Positions 43,210 to 51,614 of a DNA stretch of 64,000 bases are shown piece after piece. The stretch comes from CBDCYS01 sp965226245 (GTDB lineage Bacteria > Acidobacteriota > Terriglobia > Bryobacterales > UBA6623). The position numbers and the translations under genes are program-made. The notes under the pieces are model-generated. The model saw nothing but the letters and a program-made list of their open reading frames with translations. It had not been told where the DNA came from and did not search any database. Numbering within the stretch: the first letter of the stretch is position 1; each line of letters starts with the position of its first letter. The stretch is taken from positions 372,001 through 436,000 of the forward strand of contig CBDDCL010000015.1 in NCBI GenBank assembly GCA_965226245.1, given 5' to 3'.

Positions 43210-44064
43210 ATGATGAAGATAACGCGCATGACGACAATTCTGCTGCGGCCTGCCGTGTTGTTCACGGTGGTTTTGTTGCTGCTCGCAGCGGGCGGGCCGG
43301 CCAAGGCTGCCGACGTCCTGGGTAGCTTTGATTCTTTTACCTTCGGGGATTGTAGTGCCGACCCAAGCGGTAAAATGTTTTGCAGCGCAGTCACTAGTGG
43401 GAGCGGATCAACACCGCTCCATACGGCTGGAACCGTTCTCTTCTCGGTAGATCTGAACCTTGCTATGCCGGTGTATACACAGCACTTACCTCTGCCTACG
43501 GGAGTACCAAGCGCCGCCGCTATCCTGCAGTTGGCCCACGGCGGCGATGGGACGCTTTACGGCCATGACGGCGCTGAAGACTCTTTGTACTACATAAGCC
43601 TTGTACCGGAGTCGATCGGAACGCGCACCAAGGTTCTTGATCCAGCCGCCGGCGTCAGCGGCACTTTCAGGGCATTAACCGATTTTTCGACGTTCAATCC
43701 GCTGTGTGAATGCGAGTGCGAGGAGTGTGACGGCGGGCTCATCGAACTGACGCTTCAATTTACCGGCAGCGCCACAACCGCTGTGATTATTCAGGCTGCC
43801 GGACAAGGAAGCGCCATCTTGTTCAACGCCGACGTCGATCCCTTCGATACGATTACTTTGGTCGGTATGTTACCGAACGGAAGACTTGAGAACGGTCTCA
43901 ACGTGTTCGAGAACAAGGATATCAATGACCTTCCCAATGCTGAGGATGCCTTTTTTCACACTAGTTGCTCCCTTCCTGTCAGTGCGCCAGGCGTAACAGA
44001 CGGCAACTTCTTGGTGCTGGACGCCATAAACGTAAATGGCAGTACGGTTTGCGCCGTAGATTAA
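43210..44064 (+). CDS. Secreted protein of unknown function
   Basis: A 284-residue protein with a strong signal peptide (about 1-33, LFTVVLLLLAAGGPAKAADV). The mature part is acidic, low in Lys, and beta-like (LGSFDSFTFGDCSADPSG, LFSVDLNLAMPVYTQHLPLP, LAHGGDGTLYGHDGAEDSLYYISL), with a cysteine cluster CECECEECDGG near 170. Layout and tone resemble the N-terminal part of the interrupted gene at 38204, so both may belong to a surface-protein set of this strain. AGGAG precedes the start. Confidence 0.65.
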   Translation: MMKITRMTTILLRPAVLFTVVLLLLAAGGPAKAADVLGSFDSFTFGDCSADPSGKMFCSAVTSGSGSTPLHTAGTVLFSVDLNLAMPVYTQHLPLPTGVPSAAAILQLAHGGDGTLYGHDGAEDSLYYISLVPESIGTRTKVLDPAAGVSGTFRALTDFSTFNPLCECECEECDGGLIELTLQFTGSATTAVIIQAAGQGSAILFNADVDPFDTITLVGMLPNGRLENGLNVFENKDINDLPNAEDAFFHTSCSLPVSAPGVTDGNFLVLDAINVNGSTVCAVD

Positions 44065-44515
44065 TAATAATCGGGGACTGCCCTGTCTCGGTAGTTGAAA
44101 CAAAGTTGGCGAAAAGCGGGAAAGACGCTGGGCGCGGCACGGAAGCGTCAGGCGGCTTTCAGGTCGTGAGCAGGTGGTGAAGGCGATCCGCTACGAGATC
44201 GAAGGACAAGGCCTGGCCGCAACCTCGCTCACTGGAGCCGCGCGCGTAAGCAAGCGGTAAGCTGCAAACGCGCGCCATTCCGCCCCAGACCCCCGCGCGT
44301 AAGCAAGCGGTAAGCTGCTATCTGCCGCTGAGACGCATTCCGTTCGACAACCGAAACAACCCCTCCCTGACGCGGACGAGCCGCAACCAAAGAGGGGAGC
44401 GTGGCCGCTGCCGGATGAGGCGCGTCGAAGCGGCTAACCCCTCCCTCACGGTCGGGGCTCCGAGTCTGGCTCCCGAATTTTCTGCCACGTTTGGCGCGAA
44501 TTTCATGATGCAGGT
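44065..44515. other. Intergenic, repeats only
   Basis: A 25-bp perfect direct repeat beginning CGCGCGTAAGCAAGCGGTAA at 44241-44265 and 44294-44318, and a GCGGACGAGCCGCAACCAA motif (about 44371) shared with 54523. A short frame reading VVKAIRYEIEGQGLAA near 44178 may be a relic of a mobile-element gene. No intact gene. Confidence 0.5.
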
Positions 44516-45931
44516 CTAGGGCAAGTGCATCACGACCATTTTGGTCTCCGTCATCTCTTGCACCGCATACTTGGGCCCTTCTTTGCCGAAGCCGCTGTCT
44601 TTGAGACCGCCGTAGGGCATCAGATCGGCGCGCCACTGGGAACCCCAGTTGATGTGCAAGTTGCCGGAATCGACTTCGCGCGCGAAGCGCATGGCGTTGT
44701 CCAGGTTCTCGGTGAAGATGGCAGCCGAGAGACCGTAGTTGGACTGGTTCGCCAGCTCGATCGCCTCGTCCACCGAACCCACCGGGGTCAGGCCCACCGT
44801 GGGCCCGAAAACCTCGTCGCACGAGACCTTCATCTCGGGAGTGACGTCAGCCAGAATGCTGGGCGTCAGCAGCGCGCCTTCGCGCTCTCCTCCCCCGAGC
44901 AGGCGCGCTCCCTGGCCCGCCGCTTCCTGTATCCACTCAGCGACCCGCACGGCATCCGACTCGCGGACCATCGGGCCGACCTTCGTCGCCTCATCCAGCG
45001 GGTCACCGGTCGTCAGGTTGTCGACTTTAGGTTTGAGGGCGTCGATCAGGTCGCCGTAGACCGAGCGGTGGGTCAGAATCCGCTGGGAACTGATGCACAC
45101 TTGGCCCGCGTTGGCGTAGCCGGTGACCGCGATGGCGTTCGCGGCCTTGTCCAGATCAGCATCAGCAAGGATGATGACCGGCGCGTTGCTGCCCAGCTCC
45201 ATCGTGACTTTCTTGATGCCGGCGATACGGCAAATGTGCTCGCCGACGTCGCGGCTGCCGGTGAAAGTGATCTTGCGGACGCGCGGGTCGCTGCAAAGAA
45301 TGTCGCCGATCTCCCGGCCCGAGCCGGTCAGGCATTGAATCGCCTGCGGCGGGAGTCCGGCGTCGAGAAGAATCTGCGTGAACTTGAGCGCCACCAGAGG
45401 TGTATCGGTGGCCGGCTTGAGAATGACGCTGTTGCCGCCCGCGATCGCCGGGCCGACCTTGTGGCAAACCAAGTTCAGCGGAAAATTGAAAGGCGTGATC
45501 GCCAGCACGACCCCGCACGGCACCCGCAGTGTAAAGCCAAGCCGGTTGCCGGCGCCGGGCGCGCCGTCCAGCGGGACGACTTCCGAGCCCAGACGCTTGG
45601 CTTCTTCGGCGGACCCGATGATCGTCTCGGCCGCCCGCGAGACCTCGAGTCTGGCCTCGCCGATCACCTTGCCCTCCTCGAGCGTGAGGGTGCGCGCCAA
45701 GTCTTCGAGACGCTCGTCCATGAGCTTGGCCGCCCGCATGAGAATGTGATAGCGGTCATAGCCGGGAATCTTGCGGATCACGCTTGCACCTTCACTGGCA
45801 TAGGCGAGCGATCGCTCGACATCGTCAATCGTCGCGCGCGGCACGGTATCGATTTCCTCGTTGTTGTAAGGGTTGTTGACGGGGATCTTGTCGGCACCGT
45901 CGACCCAACTGCCGGCTATGAGCATTTGCAT
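44516..45931 (-). CDS. Aldehyde dehydrogenase (NAD(P)-dependent)
   Basis: A 471-residue ALDH. Cofactor site ITPFNFPLNLVCHKVGPAIAGGNSVILKPA, catalytic Glu in MELGSNAPVIILADADLD and nucleophile Cys in GYANAGQVCISSQRI are all present, as is the late MRFAREVDSGNLHIN. It resembles lactaldehyde/glyceraldehyde-3-phosphate/succinate-semialdehyde-type ALDHs; the substrate is not assignable. ATG 45931 is preferred (GAGGA eight bases upstream) over a 57-codon longer frame that lacks homology. Cytoplasmic; no operon partner. Confidence 0.93.
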   Translation of the reverse strand: MQMLIAGSWVDGADKIPVNNPYNNEEIDTVPRATIDDVERSLAYASEGASVIRKIPGYDRYHILMRAAKLMDERLEDLARTLTLEEGKVIGEARLEVSRAAETIIGSAEEAKRLGSEVVPLDGAPGAGNRLGFTLRVPCGVVLAITPFNFPLNLVCHKVGPAIAGGNSVILKPATDTPLVALKFTQILLDAGLPPQAIQCLTGSGREIGDILCSDPRVRKITFTGSRDVGEHICRIAGIKKVTMELGSNAPVIILADADLDKAANAIAVTGYANAGQVCISSQRILTHRSVYGDLIDALKPKVDNLTTGDPLDEATKVGPMVRESDAVRVAEWIQEAAGQGARLLGGGEREGALLTPSILADVTPEMKVSCDEVFGPTVGLTPVGSVDEAIELANQSNYGLSAAIFTENLDNAMRFAREVDSGNLHINWGSQWRADLMPYGGLKDSGFGKEGPKYAVQEMTETKMVVMHLP

Positions 45932-46175
45932 GGTTTCATCCTCACCTAGACTGCGGGCGGACGGGCTGTCCGCATGAACAATTGTAGACCATTGTGGCCT
46001 CGGAAGAGCTGAGTCAAGTCCGGCTGCAGCTCGGGTCTCGCGGGTCGCCGGGTTGAGGCCGCTTGGAATGCGTGCCACGCCGGATTCAGCTGCAGGCATC
46101 AAGGAGACTGAGTCTCTTCGCGGAGACTTCCCTGCACAAGTAGGAGCTTTTTAGCGCCCATGTCAGGCCACCGGT

Positions 46176-46697
46176 TCATGCTGGGGGCGACTCGCCGATT
46201 CTTCGCACGAGGTTATCAATGGCGGACTGCGGAAGCCAAACTCCTTCCTGCCTCAGCTTGATAACACCCTCCCGCAACTCACATGCTGACAGCAATCTGA
46301 AGTCGAATAGCTTTTCCAACACCCAGAGCGTCCCGTGGTACGTCAGTGCATGTCGGGCGGCCAACTCTCTGCCGTCGGCGTCGTCAACGATCACCATGGC
46401 CCCCACGCTTGTCGCCTGAACGATCGCCTCGGCCTCCCCGCGATCCCGCCGGATCTGTCCGGTGCGTTCGATTAAAAGAACGTCAACCGCGCCTTGGTCA
46501 TAGTCGTTGCATGGCTCGAGAAAGGCGTAGGAATCGAGCATTTTCTTCAGCCGATCCTTCATTCGGCGACGGCGGAACAATTCCTTGCGTACAGCATTCG
46601 GTAGGAGGACGCGTGAGAACAGCCAACTGAGTTTTGGAACGAGGCCCAGGGTATCGAGCGCGATCAGGCACGACGTGTCGATCGTGCACTGACGCAT
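46176..46697 (-). CDS. PIN-domain protein (DUF3368-like)
   Basis: A 173-residue PIN-like nuclease: first acidic residue in CTIDTSCLIALD, then RRDRGEAEAIVQA and VIVDDADGRELAARHAL, matching the four-acid layout of PIN/DUF3368 toxins. PIN proteins cleave RNA and usually pair with a small antitoxin; here the upstream gene, nine bases away and on the same strand, instead encodes a TIR-like membrane-anchored protein. Length is slightly above that of simple VapC toxins because of a C-terminal helical tail. Confidence 0.8.
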   Translation of the reverse strand: MRQCTIDTSCLIALDTLGLVPKLSWLFSRVLLPNAVRKELFRRRRMKDRLKKMLDSYAFLEPCNDYDQGAVDVLLIERTGQIRRDRGEAEAIVQATSVGAMVIVDDADGRELAARHALTYHGTLWVLEKLFDFRLLSACELREGVIKLRQEGVWLPQSAIDNLVRRIGESPPA

Positions 46698-46706
46698 CCG
46701 ATCGGC

Positions 46707-47168
46707 CTAATCCTGTGGAGCGAGAATCAGCAGCCCCAGCGCGATTGTTCCTAGGGCAAGAAGGGCCTTCTTCGCGTTCTGTTCAGCGTCGATTGATGCG
46801 AGCCGCTGTACGATTTCCATCTCGGCGCGTTCGGGATTGGCAGGATCGATGACGACAACAGTGAGTCCGGACTGCTGCAGCTGGGCCGCAAACGCTGGCT
46901 CAGCCAAGATTATCGTCACCTTGCCGGAGGTAAGGCTGAAATCTAATTCTAGCTGGCATGCCTCGGAAAGACCGGTCCCGACAACTCCCAGCACAACATC
47001 TGAATTATTCAGGTGATCCATCGAGTCCGGATCTAGCTGAGCAGGCGAAGACCGCCGAGTGTGAACAGGCGGGACGTAGACGGTTAAATCATGCACGGCC
47101 GCAAGGGCTTGGAGCCTGAGCGCTGTGACCTGATCGTGCAAGGCCCCGTAGGAGATAAAGATCTTCAT
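46707..47168 (-). CDS. TIR-like protein with C-terminal membrane anchor
   Basis: A 153-residue protein. It begins MKIFISYGALHDQVTALRLQ, like TIR/nucleotide-processing folds, continues with SDVVLGVVGTGLSEACQLEL where a TIR-type Glu (ELDFSLTSGK) is expected, and ends with a hydrophobic helix (ALLALGTIALGLLIL) followed by only four residues, a tail anchor. An NADase or nucleotide sensor role is possible. It is encoded directly upstream of a PIN nuclease in the same operon. Assignment to TIR rests on pattern only. Confidence 0.6.
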   Translation of the reverse strand: MKIFISYGALHDQVTALRLQALAAVHDLTVYVPPVHTRRSSPAQLDPDSMDHLNNSDVVLGVVGTGLSEACQLELDFSLTSGKVTIILAEPAFAAQLQQSGLTVVVIDPANPERAEMEIVQRLASIDAEQNAKKALLALGTIALGLLILAPQD

Positions 47169-47355
47169 TCGCGTCTCGCTCCTTATAATTGTAGTGTGGT
47201 TTCCACTGCACCATCAGCCATAAAGCGATACCGAGCCCCGGCTCATGCCGTAGTCTGTCAAGTCTTAGGTGCTCGTACCGAAGGTGTTTCGGACGTGAGA
47301 ACGGCATGGCCGCGGCCGATCCCCCGCTACGATGGAGTAAAGGAGACGCAACTGC

Positions 47356-48165
47356 ATGACAACGCAACCTCGAGGGCAACACGGTTATAGCGCGGCAGGG
47401 AAACCGCCGGACATTCCAGAAACTTCCTATGCCGAGCAAGCCCGGACGCTGATGTACCTTGGCCGCGTGGGCACGCTCTCCACGCAGTCACGCAAGCAAC
47501 CCGGGTTTCCCTTCGGGTCGGTCATGCCTTATGGCGCCGACGGCCAAGGCCGCCCCGTTTTTCTGATCAGCACGATGGCCATGCATACGCAGAACCTGGA
47601 AACCGACCCTCGGGCGGCGTTGCTGGTAATGCAGGACCCAGGCGCCGAAGACGTATTGGGCGCCGGAAGGGTCACGCTCATGGGCGGGACCGGGCGAGTT
47701 CCCATCGATGACCTGGCGGAGGTGCGAGAACTCTACTTGGACGCCTATCCGAACGCGAAATATTGGGTGGATTTCGAAGACTTCGCTTTCTATCGCATGG
47801 ACGTAATTGACCTTTATTACGTCGGCGGGTTTGGCGTCATGGGCTGGGTGACGGCCCAGGACTATCGCGCCGCCCAACCGGATCCGCTGGCCGACGCCGC
47901 CGGCGACATCATCAGCCATATGAACGCGGATCACTCCGGCTCAATGATATTGCTGGCGAAAGTTCATGCCGGGATTGAAGCCGGCGAGGCGCGGATGACG
48001 GCAGTCGACCGGCTGGGTTTCCAAGTCCGGCTGAAGACGGCCGAAGGGATGAAGGGGGCGCGAATTGCCTTTGAGCGGGAGGTTCGCTCGGCTCTGGAGA
48101 CGCGAGAGGTCCTGGTGCGGATGGTGAAACAAGCCCGGGCCCTTCAGAGCCCGGAACGCAAGTGA
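47356..48165 (+). CDS. HugZ-like pyridoxamine 5'-phosphate oxidase-fold protein
   Basis: A 269-residue protein. Residues about 20-165 form a split-barrel flavin/heme-binding fold (YLGRVGTLSTQ ... PFGSVMPYGADGQGRPVFLISTMAMHTQNLETDPRAALLV), and the C-terminal DUF2470 region starts near 178 with DIISHMNADHSGSMILLAK. HugZ-type proteins bind or degrade heme. Its last codons overlap one arm of a 33-bp inverted repeat shared with the convergent permease gene. Divergent from the TIR-like gene over a 187-bp gap. Confidence 0.88.
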   Translation: MTTQPRGQHGYSAAGKPPDIPETSYAEQARTLMYLGRVGTLSTQSRKQPGFPFGSVMPYGADGQGRPVFLISTMAMHTQNLETDPRAALLVMQDPGAEDVLGAGRVTLMGGTGRVPIDDLAEVRELYLDAYPNAKYWVDFEDFAFYRMDVIDLYYVGGFGVMGWVTAQDYRAAQPDPLADAAGDIISHMNADHSGSMILLAKVHAGIEAGEARMTAVDRLGFQVRLKTAEGMKGARIAFEREVRSALETREVLVRMVKQARALQSPERK

Positions 48166-48272
48166 CGGGTCAGGGGCAATTTGGGGTGGGGTGTTCGCTG
48201 TGGGGTGGTCGACGTTCGACGTTCGGTGGTCAGGCCGTTTGACCCGTCACTGGCGTTCCGGGCTCTGAAGGG
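48140..48272. repeat. 33-bp inverted repeat spanning the ends of two convergent genes
   Basis: 48140-48172 and 48240-48272 are complementary with one mismatch over 33 bases, separated by 67. Each arm covers the 3' end or stop region of one gene (HugZ-like and permease). It can act as a bidirectional terminator; the exact match across two unrelated coding ends is unusual. Confidence 0.75.
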
Positions 48273-48895
48273 ACCATTCTCTTTTCAATTAATCCCAGGC
48301 CGAAATCGGCCGCAAGGGCCATTAGCGCGGCGGGGACTGCCCCCATCAACAGCAAGCCTGTGTTGACCGACTGAATTCCCCGGTAGATGAATACGCCCAG
48401 ACCGCCGGCTCCGATCAGGGCGGCTATGGTGGCCACGCCGATGCCGGTCACCGTTGCGACGCGCAGGCCAGCCATGATGGTTCGCGCCGCCAGCGGCAAT
48501 TCTACCATTCGCAGAAGCTGCCAATCGGTCATTCCCATGGCAACCGCTGCTTCACGCACGGCTCGGTCCACCCCCTTGATGCCGGTGTAGGTGTTGCGAA
48601 TGATCGGCAGCAAGGCGTAAAGCACCAGCGCGACAACGGCTGAGCGCGGGCCGATGCCGCCAATCAGCGGCAGCGGAATCAAGAAGCCGAACAGCGCCAA
48701 GCTCGGGATGGTTTGCGCCGTATTGGCGAAACCCAGCACCCAGCGCCCGGCCCGCGGACGGCGGGTCATCCAGATGCCGGCGGGGATGCCGATGAGCGCC
48801 GCGATCAGCAGGGACAGGCCGACCAATCCGACGTGCTCCATGGTGCGGCTTAGCAATTGTGCCTGATACTGCTCTACGTATTCCAAGAAGCTCAC
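48230..48895 (-). CDS. OpuB/OpuC-type ABC transporter permease
   Basis: A 221-residue protein with about six membrane helices and the EAA loop REAAVAMGMTDWQLLRMVELP, followed by GVATIAALIGAGGLGVFIYRG, as in OpuBB/ProW-like permeases for quaternary amines. GTG start overlapping the ATPase stop by four bases. No periplasmic binding protein gene is adjacent, so the system is incomplete here or uses a binding protein encoded elsewhere. Confidence 0.88.
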   Translation of the reverse strand: MSFLEYVEQYQAQLLSRTMEHVGLVGLSLLIAALIGIPAGIWMTRRPRAGRWVLGFANTAQTIPSLALFGFLIPLPLIGGIGPRSAVVALVLYALLPIIRNTYTGIKGVDRAVREAAVAMGMTDWQLLRMVELPLAARTIMAGLRVATVTGIGVATIAALIGAGGLGVFIYRGIQSVNTGLLLMGAVPAALMALAADFGLGLIEKRMVPSEPGTPVTGQTA

Positions 48896-49632
48896 AGTAG
48901 GGACTCCAGATAGGGAATGATGCGAGGGTCGTCCGAAGCGCGAAACTCATCGGCGTGTCCCAGCCAGACGAGCCGTCCGGTTTCCATCACGCCGATTCGG
49001 TCGCCCAGCAGCAGCGCTTCCCGAACGTCGTGAGTGACGAAGACAATCGTCTTGCCCAGGTTTTTTCGCATCGTAAGAAACTCTCGCTGAATCTCGGCGC
49101 GCGTGATCGGGTCGAGCGCTCCGAAAGGCTCATCCATCAGCAGAATCGGGGGGTCAGCGGCCAGAGCCCGGGCTACGCCGACCCGTTGCCGCTGTCCGCC
49201 GGAAAGCTGATGCGGCAGCCGCCCGTTGAGGTCAGCCGGATCGAGTCCTACGATTTGCAGTAACTCGGCGCACCTCTGCCGCTTCTTCTCCTCGGGCCAG
49301 CCCTGGAGTGTGGGTACCAGTGCTATATTTTGCTCCACCGTGAAATGCGGAAATAGACCAACTTCCTGGATCACGTAGCCGATGTTGCGGCGAAGCTCGA
49401 TCGGATCCCACTCAGTCGTCGGGCGGCCCTGGACCAGTACACGCCCGGTGGTCGGTTCGAGCAATCGATTGATCAGCCGCAGCGCGGTCGTTTTGCCGGA
49501 GCCGCTGCGGCCGACCAGTACGAGAGTCTCGGCGGCTTTCACTTCCACCGAAAGCTCAGAGACGAGAGTGGCGCGGCCGATGCGATAGGTCGCTCCCTCT
49601 AAACGAATGGGATGTGGGTTGGACTCATCCAT
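48892..49632 (-). CDS. OpuB/ProV-type ABC transporter ATP-binding protein
   Basis: A 246-residue ATPase: Walker A VGRSGSGKTT, Q-loop GYVIQEVGLFPHFTVEQNI, signature LSGGQRQRVGVARALA, Walker B ILLMDEPFGALDP and FVTHDVREALLLGDRIGVMETGRL. It matches OpuBA/OpuCA but lacks CBS domains at the C-terminus, so osmotic gating through CBS is absent. ATG 49632 is preferred; the longer frame adds 21 non-homologous residues. It forms an operon with the permease. Confidence 0.92.
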   Translation of the reverse strand: MDESNPHPIRLEGATYRIGRATLVSELSVEVKAAETLVLVGRSGSGKTTALRLINRLLEPTTGRVLVQGRPTTEWDPIELRRNIGYVIQEVGLFPHFTVEQNIALVPTLQGWPEEKKRQRCAELLQIVGLDPADLNGRLPHQLSGGQRQRVGVARALAADPPILLMDEPFGALDPITRAEIQREFLTMRKNLGKTIVFVTHDVREALLLGDRIGVMETGRLVWLGHADEFRASDDPRIIPYLESLL

Positions 49633-49955
49633 TTGATGGGGTTCTAGGCGAGGGGATCTAGGCGAGGCGCCGTCTTTCGAGCGCGCGTGAACCACCTGTT
49701 CCTATCCTGACAAAACGGACTCGGCGCGGGTGGGCGAGTTTGAGCGGATTTCAAGGATGCCGCCGGAGGGGTCCCTAAAAAAAGCTGGGTGGCGCGGGTC
49801 GATTCTCCCACGCGCCGCCGGGCGAGACCGGCAAGTGGCTGCGGACGGTGGTGCGAGGCTACTTTCAATACCACGGGGCGCCGGGCAACCGGCATCCCTA
49901 CCGCGACCCTAAGCCGTGGCTGCGGCCGGCCGGCCCGACCCCATCAAAGCCGGTC
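49633..49955. other. Intergenic region with group II intron RT relic
   Basis: Apart from the RT fragment (49821-49892), it contains TCTAGGCGAGG twice in direct orientation near 49645 and 49659. No intact gene. Confidence 0.5.
49821..49892 (+). pseudogene. Fragment of group II intron reverse transcriptase/maturase
   Basis: The frame GETGKWLRTVVRGYFQYHGA then PGN matches the thumb/X region of group II intron-encoded proteins, in which WLRxVVxGYFxYHxVPxN is conserved. Nothing else of the protein or intron is visible. Confidence 0.5.
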
Positions 49956-50339
49956 TCATTCTGTTCGCTGCTTCCTCTTTCGTTTCTTGCGGGCGGGTCG
50001 TTCCGATCCGTCAGCTTTTCCCTGAAGCTCTTTGACGGCTTTGGCCAGCCTGTTGAGTTTGGTTTCCAGTTTTCCCAACTCGGTTTGTCGGGCCCAGTTG
50101 AAGTCCTGTGCGAGCTTCGAGACCGTCTTCTGCGCCTGGCCGGCTTCTTGGAGCACCTTCTTTCTGAAGTCAGTGGTCGACTTTTCCGCCTTCTCTACCA
50201 GCTCGAGAACGGCCTGTTTGCGGTCCGATCTGCTGAGCTCACCTCTCTTGATGAGGTCATCGATGATCTTCTCGGCTCTGGCTTTCGTGACCTCGAACAG
50301 ACCGATTGAAGCCAGCACCGTGTTTTTCAAAAGCGACAT
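49956..50339 (-). CDS. Phasin-family protein
   Basis: A 127-residue helical protein: FEVTKARAEKIIDDLIKRGE and later heptads (LVEKAEKSTTDFRKKVLQEA), ending in a lysine/arginine-rich tail (ARKKRKRKQRTE). This fits small phasin/PhaF-like proteins associated with polyhydroxyalkanoate granules or with DNA through a basic tail. No PHA synthase lies nearby, so the granule role is inference. GGAGGTGACC precedes the ATG. Confidence 0.78.
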   Translation of the reverse strand: MSLLKNTVLASIGLFEVTKARAEKIIDDLIKRGELSRSDRKQAVLELVEKAEKSTTDFRKKVLQEAGQAQKTVSKLAQDFNWARQTELGKLETKLNRLAKAVKELQGKADGSERPARKKRKRKQRTE

Positions 50340-50496
50340 CGATTGGTCACCTCCCTAAATCAATTATGGGGCGCCTCCAACTCTGACGGGAAAGAGACCC
50401 TGGAGCGCCTCCTCCCCCTGTGGTGTATATACCACGGTTTGAGCCCCGTGCAGCGCCTCGTTGTCGGGGCTCCTTCTCCGTGATACCCCCGGCTTT

Positions 50497-50727
50497 TCAG
50501 GCGGGCTCGTAGCGTTCCACGCTGATTTCACTTGCGCGGGCGCGCATTTGCGAGGCGTCATGCCAAGCCTGCATCTTCAGCAGCATGTCCATGCTGACGT
50601 CAAAAGCCTTCTCGATGCGCAGCGCCATCTCGGGCGATAGCGCAGCGTTGCCGTTCAGCAGGTCCGAAAGCGTTGCCCGGCGACGGGAAGCGCTAAAGGC
50701 GGTTCCAGTCTTCTGGAGCGATTTCAC
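50497..50727 (-). pseudogene. HigA-type antitoxin, 5'-truncated
   Basis: From about residue 18 (TLSDLLNGNAALSPEMALRIEKAF) it follows HigA/XRE antitoxins to the usual C-terminal VERYEP, but the N-terminal half of the helix-turn-helix is missing. The apparent start overlaps the 3' end of the hicA-like gene in another frame. No higB toxin is adjacent. Probably the stub of a second toxin-antitoxin pair. Confidence 0.65.
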
Positions 50728-50947
50728 GTGCCAGAATGCTCGCCACCTCTCGAATCATCATGCGTAGTTGCGGAACCGAATACTCTTCGTTTGACGGAAT
50801 CGACAGACGGTGCTGGCCGTAAATCATGAAAGAATGCCGCGTTCCGGAAAACGGCCCGTCGAAGCCGAGCACGCGCAACCGCCGGATGAATTCCCTGCGT
50901 TTACAGGGTGTCCACCGGTTCCTGCACCGGCTCCCGATTGAGATCAA
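50693..50947 (-). CDS. hicA: HicA-like mRNA interferase toxin
   Basis: An 84-residue protein with the HicA dsRBD-like fold: CKRREFIRRLRVLGFDGPFSGTRHSFMIYG, where the conserved His lies in GTRHSF, then LSIPSNEEYSVPQLRMMIRE. HicA cleaves mRNA and is neutralised by HicB. It overlaps the upstream hicB-like gene by 47 bases, with a TTG start (50947) the only upstream option, so translation may depend on hicB. Order antitoxin-toxin is the less common arrangement for this family. Confidence 0.78.
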   Translation of the reverse strand: MISIGSRCRNRWTPCKRREFIRRLRVLGFDGPFSGTRHSFMIYGQHRLSIPSNEEYSVPQLRMMIREVASILAREIAPEDWNRL

Positions 50948-51173
50948 TTCCGCCGACTACGGGCAAAGGATGGCCGAGCTTGATTCCCAGAAGGATCCAG
51001 TCTTCCAGCGTGGAGCGGAGTTTGTGCTCACATTCGATGACATTGGTTCCAAATACAACGACTCCTTTGCAGGGCGGGATATGGCTGGTGAATGTCGCGT
51101 CTTCCAGCTTGTCGTAGACGGCCTGGGCCATCGCCTGGTCCACATAGTCGCTTAGGATGTAGCGGGCGGTCAT
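50901..51173 (-). CDS. hicB: HicB-like antitoxin
   Basis: A 90-residue protein: YILSDYVDQAMAQAVYDKLE, TFTSHIPPCKGVVVFGTNVIECEHKLRSTLEDWILLGIKLGHPLPVV, which follows the HicB RNase-H-like fold with its closing LPVVxGIDL. It lacks a C-terminal helix-turn-helix, so it may not bind DNA itself. ATG start; directly upstream of hicA. Confidence 0.78.
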   Translation of the reverse strand: MTARYILSDYVDQAMAQAVYDKLEDATFTSHIPPCKGVVVFGTNVIECEHKLRSTLEDWILLGIKLGHPLPVVGGIDLNREPVQEPVDTL

Positions 51174-51245
51174 CCGAGGAATAGTCTATCAGGGCGAGTG
51201 GAGGGGATTGAGCATGCTTCTCAAGCGACGGCGCTCATACCCTCA

Positions 51246-51614
51246 CAAACTTGCTGAATAGAAACGATTTTGCCAAACATGCCCGCTGCGCCGCCGTCCG
51301 TTGAGGTAAACCGCGTCCTCGTAGTTAGTCCGTCCAACCGCCTTGGCCAGCGACTGCCCTTGTTCGGGCACAGCCACCGGATGGACGTGATTCGGCATCA
51401 AGCAATAGCCGAGCAGCGTGAGCTTCCAGCGCCGGCAGTGGCTGCCGAGCAGGGACAAGTAGATCCGCCGGCCGGCGGCGGAGAAGAAGACCTGTTGGCG
51501 ATTGTTGCCCCGCTGAGTGACGTGGTGCGGTGCGCCGACCGGCACCACGCGCGCGATGCGGGAAGACGTGCCCCTTGGAGTTGATCGCGGTGGCCCGCAA
51601 CCAGTGATCGACAA
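51246..51614 (-). pseudogene. REP-associated tyrosine transposase (RAYT), truncated
   Basis: From about 51575 downward the frame reads ARVVPVGAPHHVTQRGNNRQ, GYCLMPNHVHPVAVPE and HVWQNRFYS, the HUH-type RAYT signature (His pair in NHVH). Homology stops after FYS; the part with the catalytic Tyr is gone, and a stop follows at 51243-51245. RAYTs mobilise REP hairpins, which makes this relic relevant to the many hairpins in the window. Confidence 0.78.
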
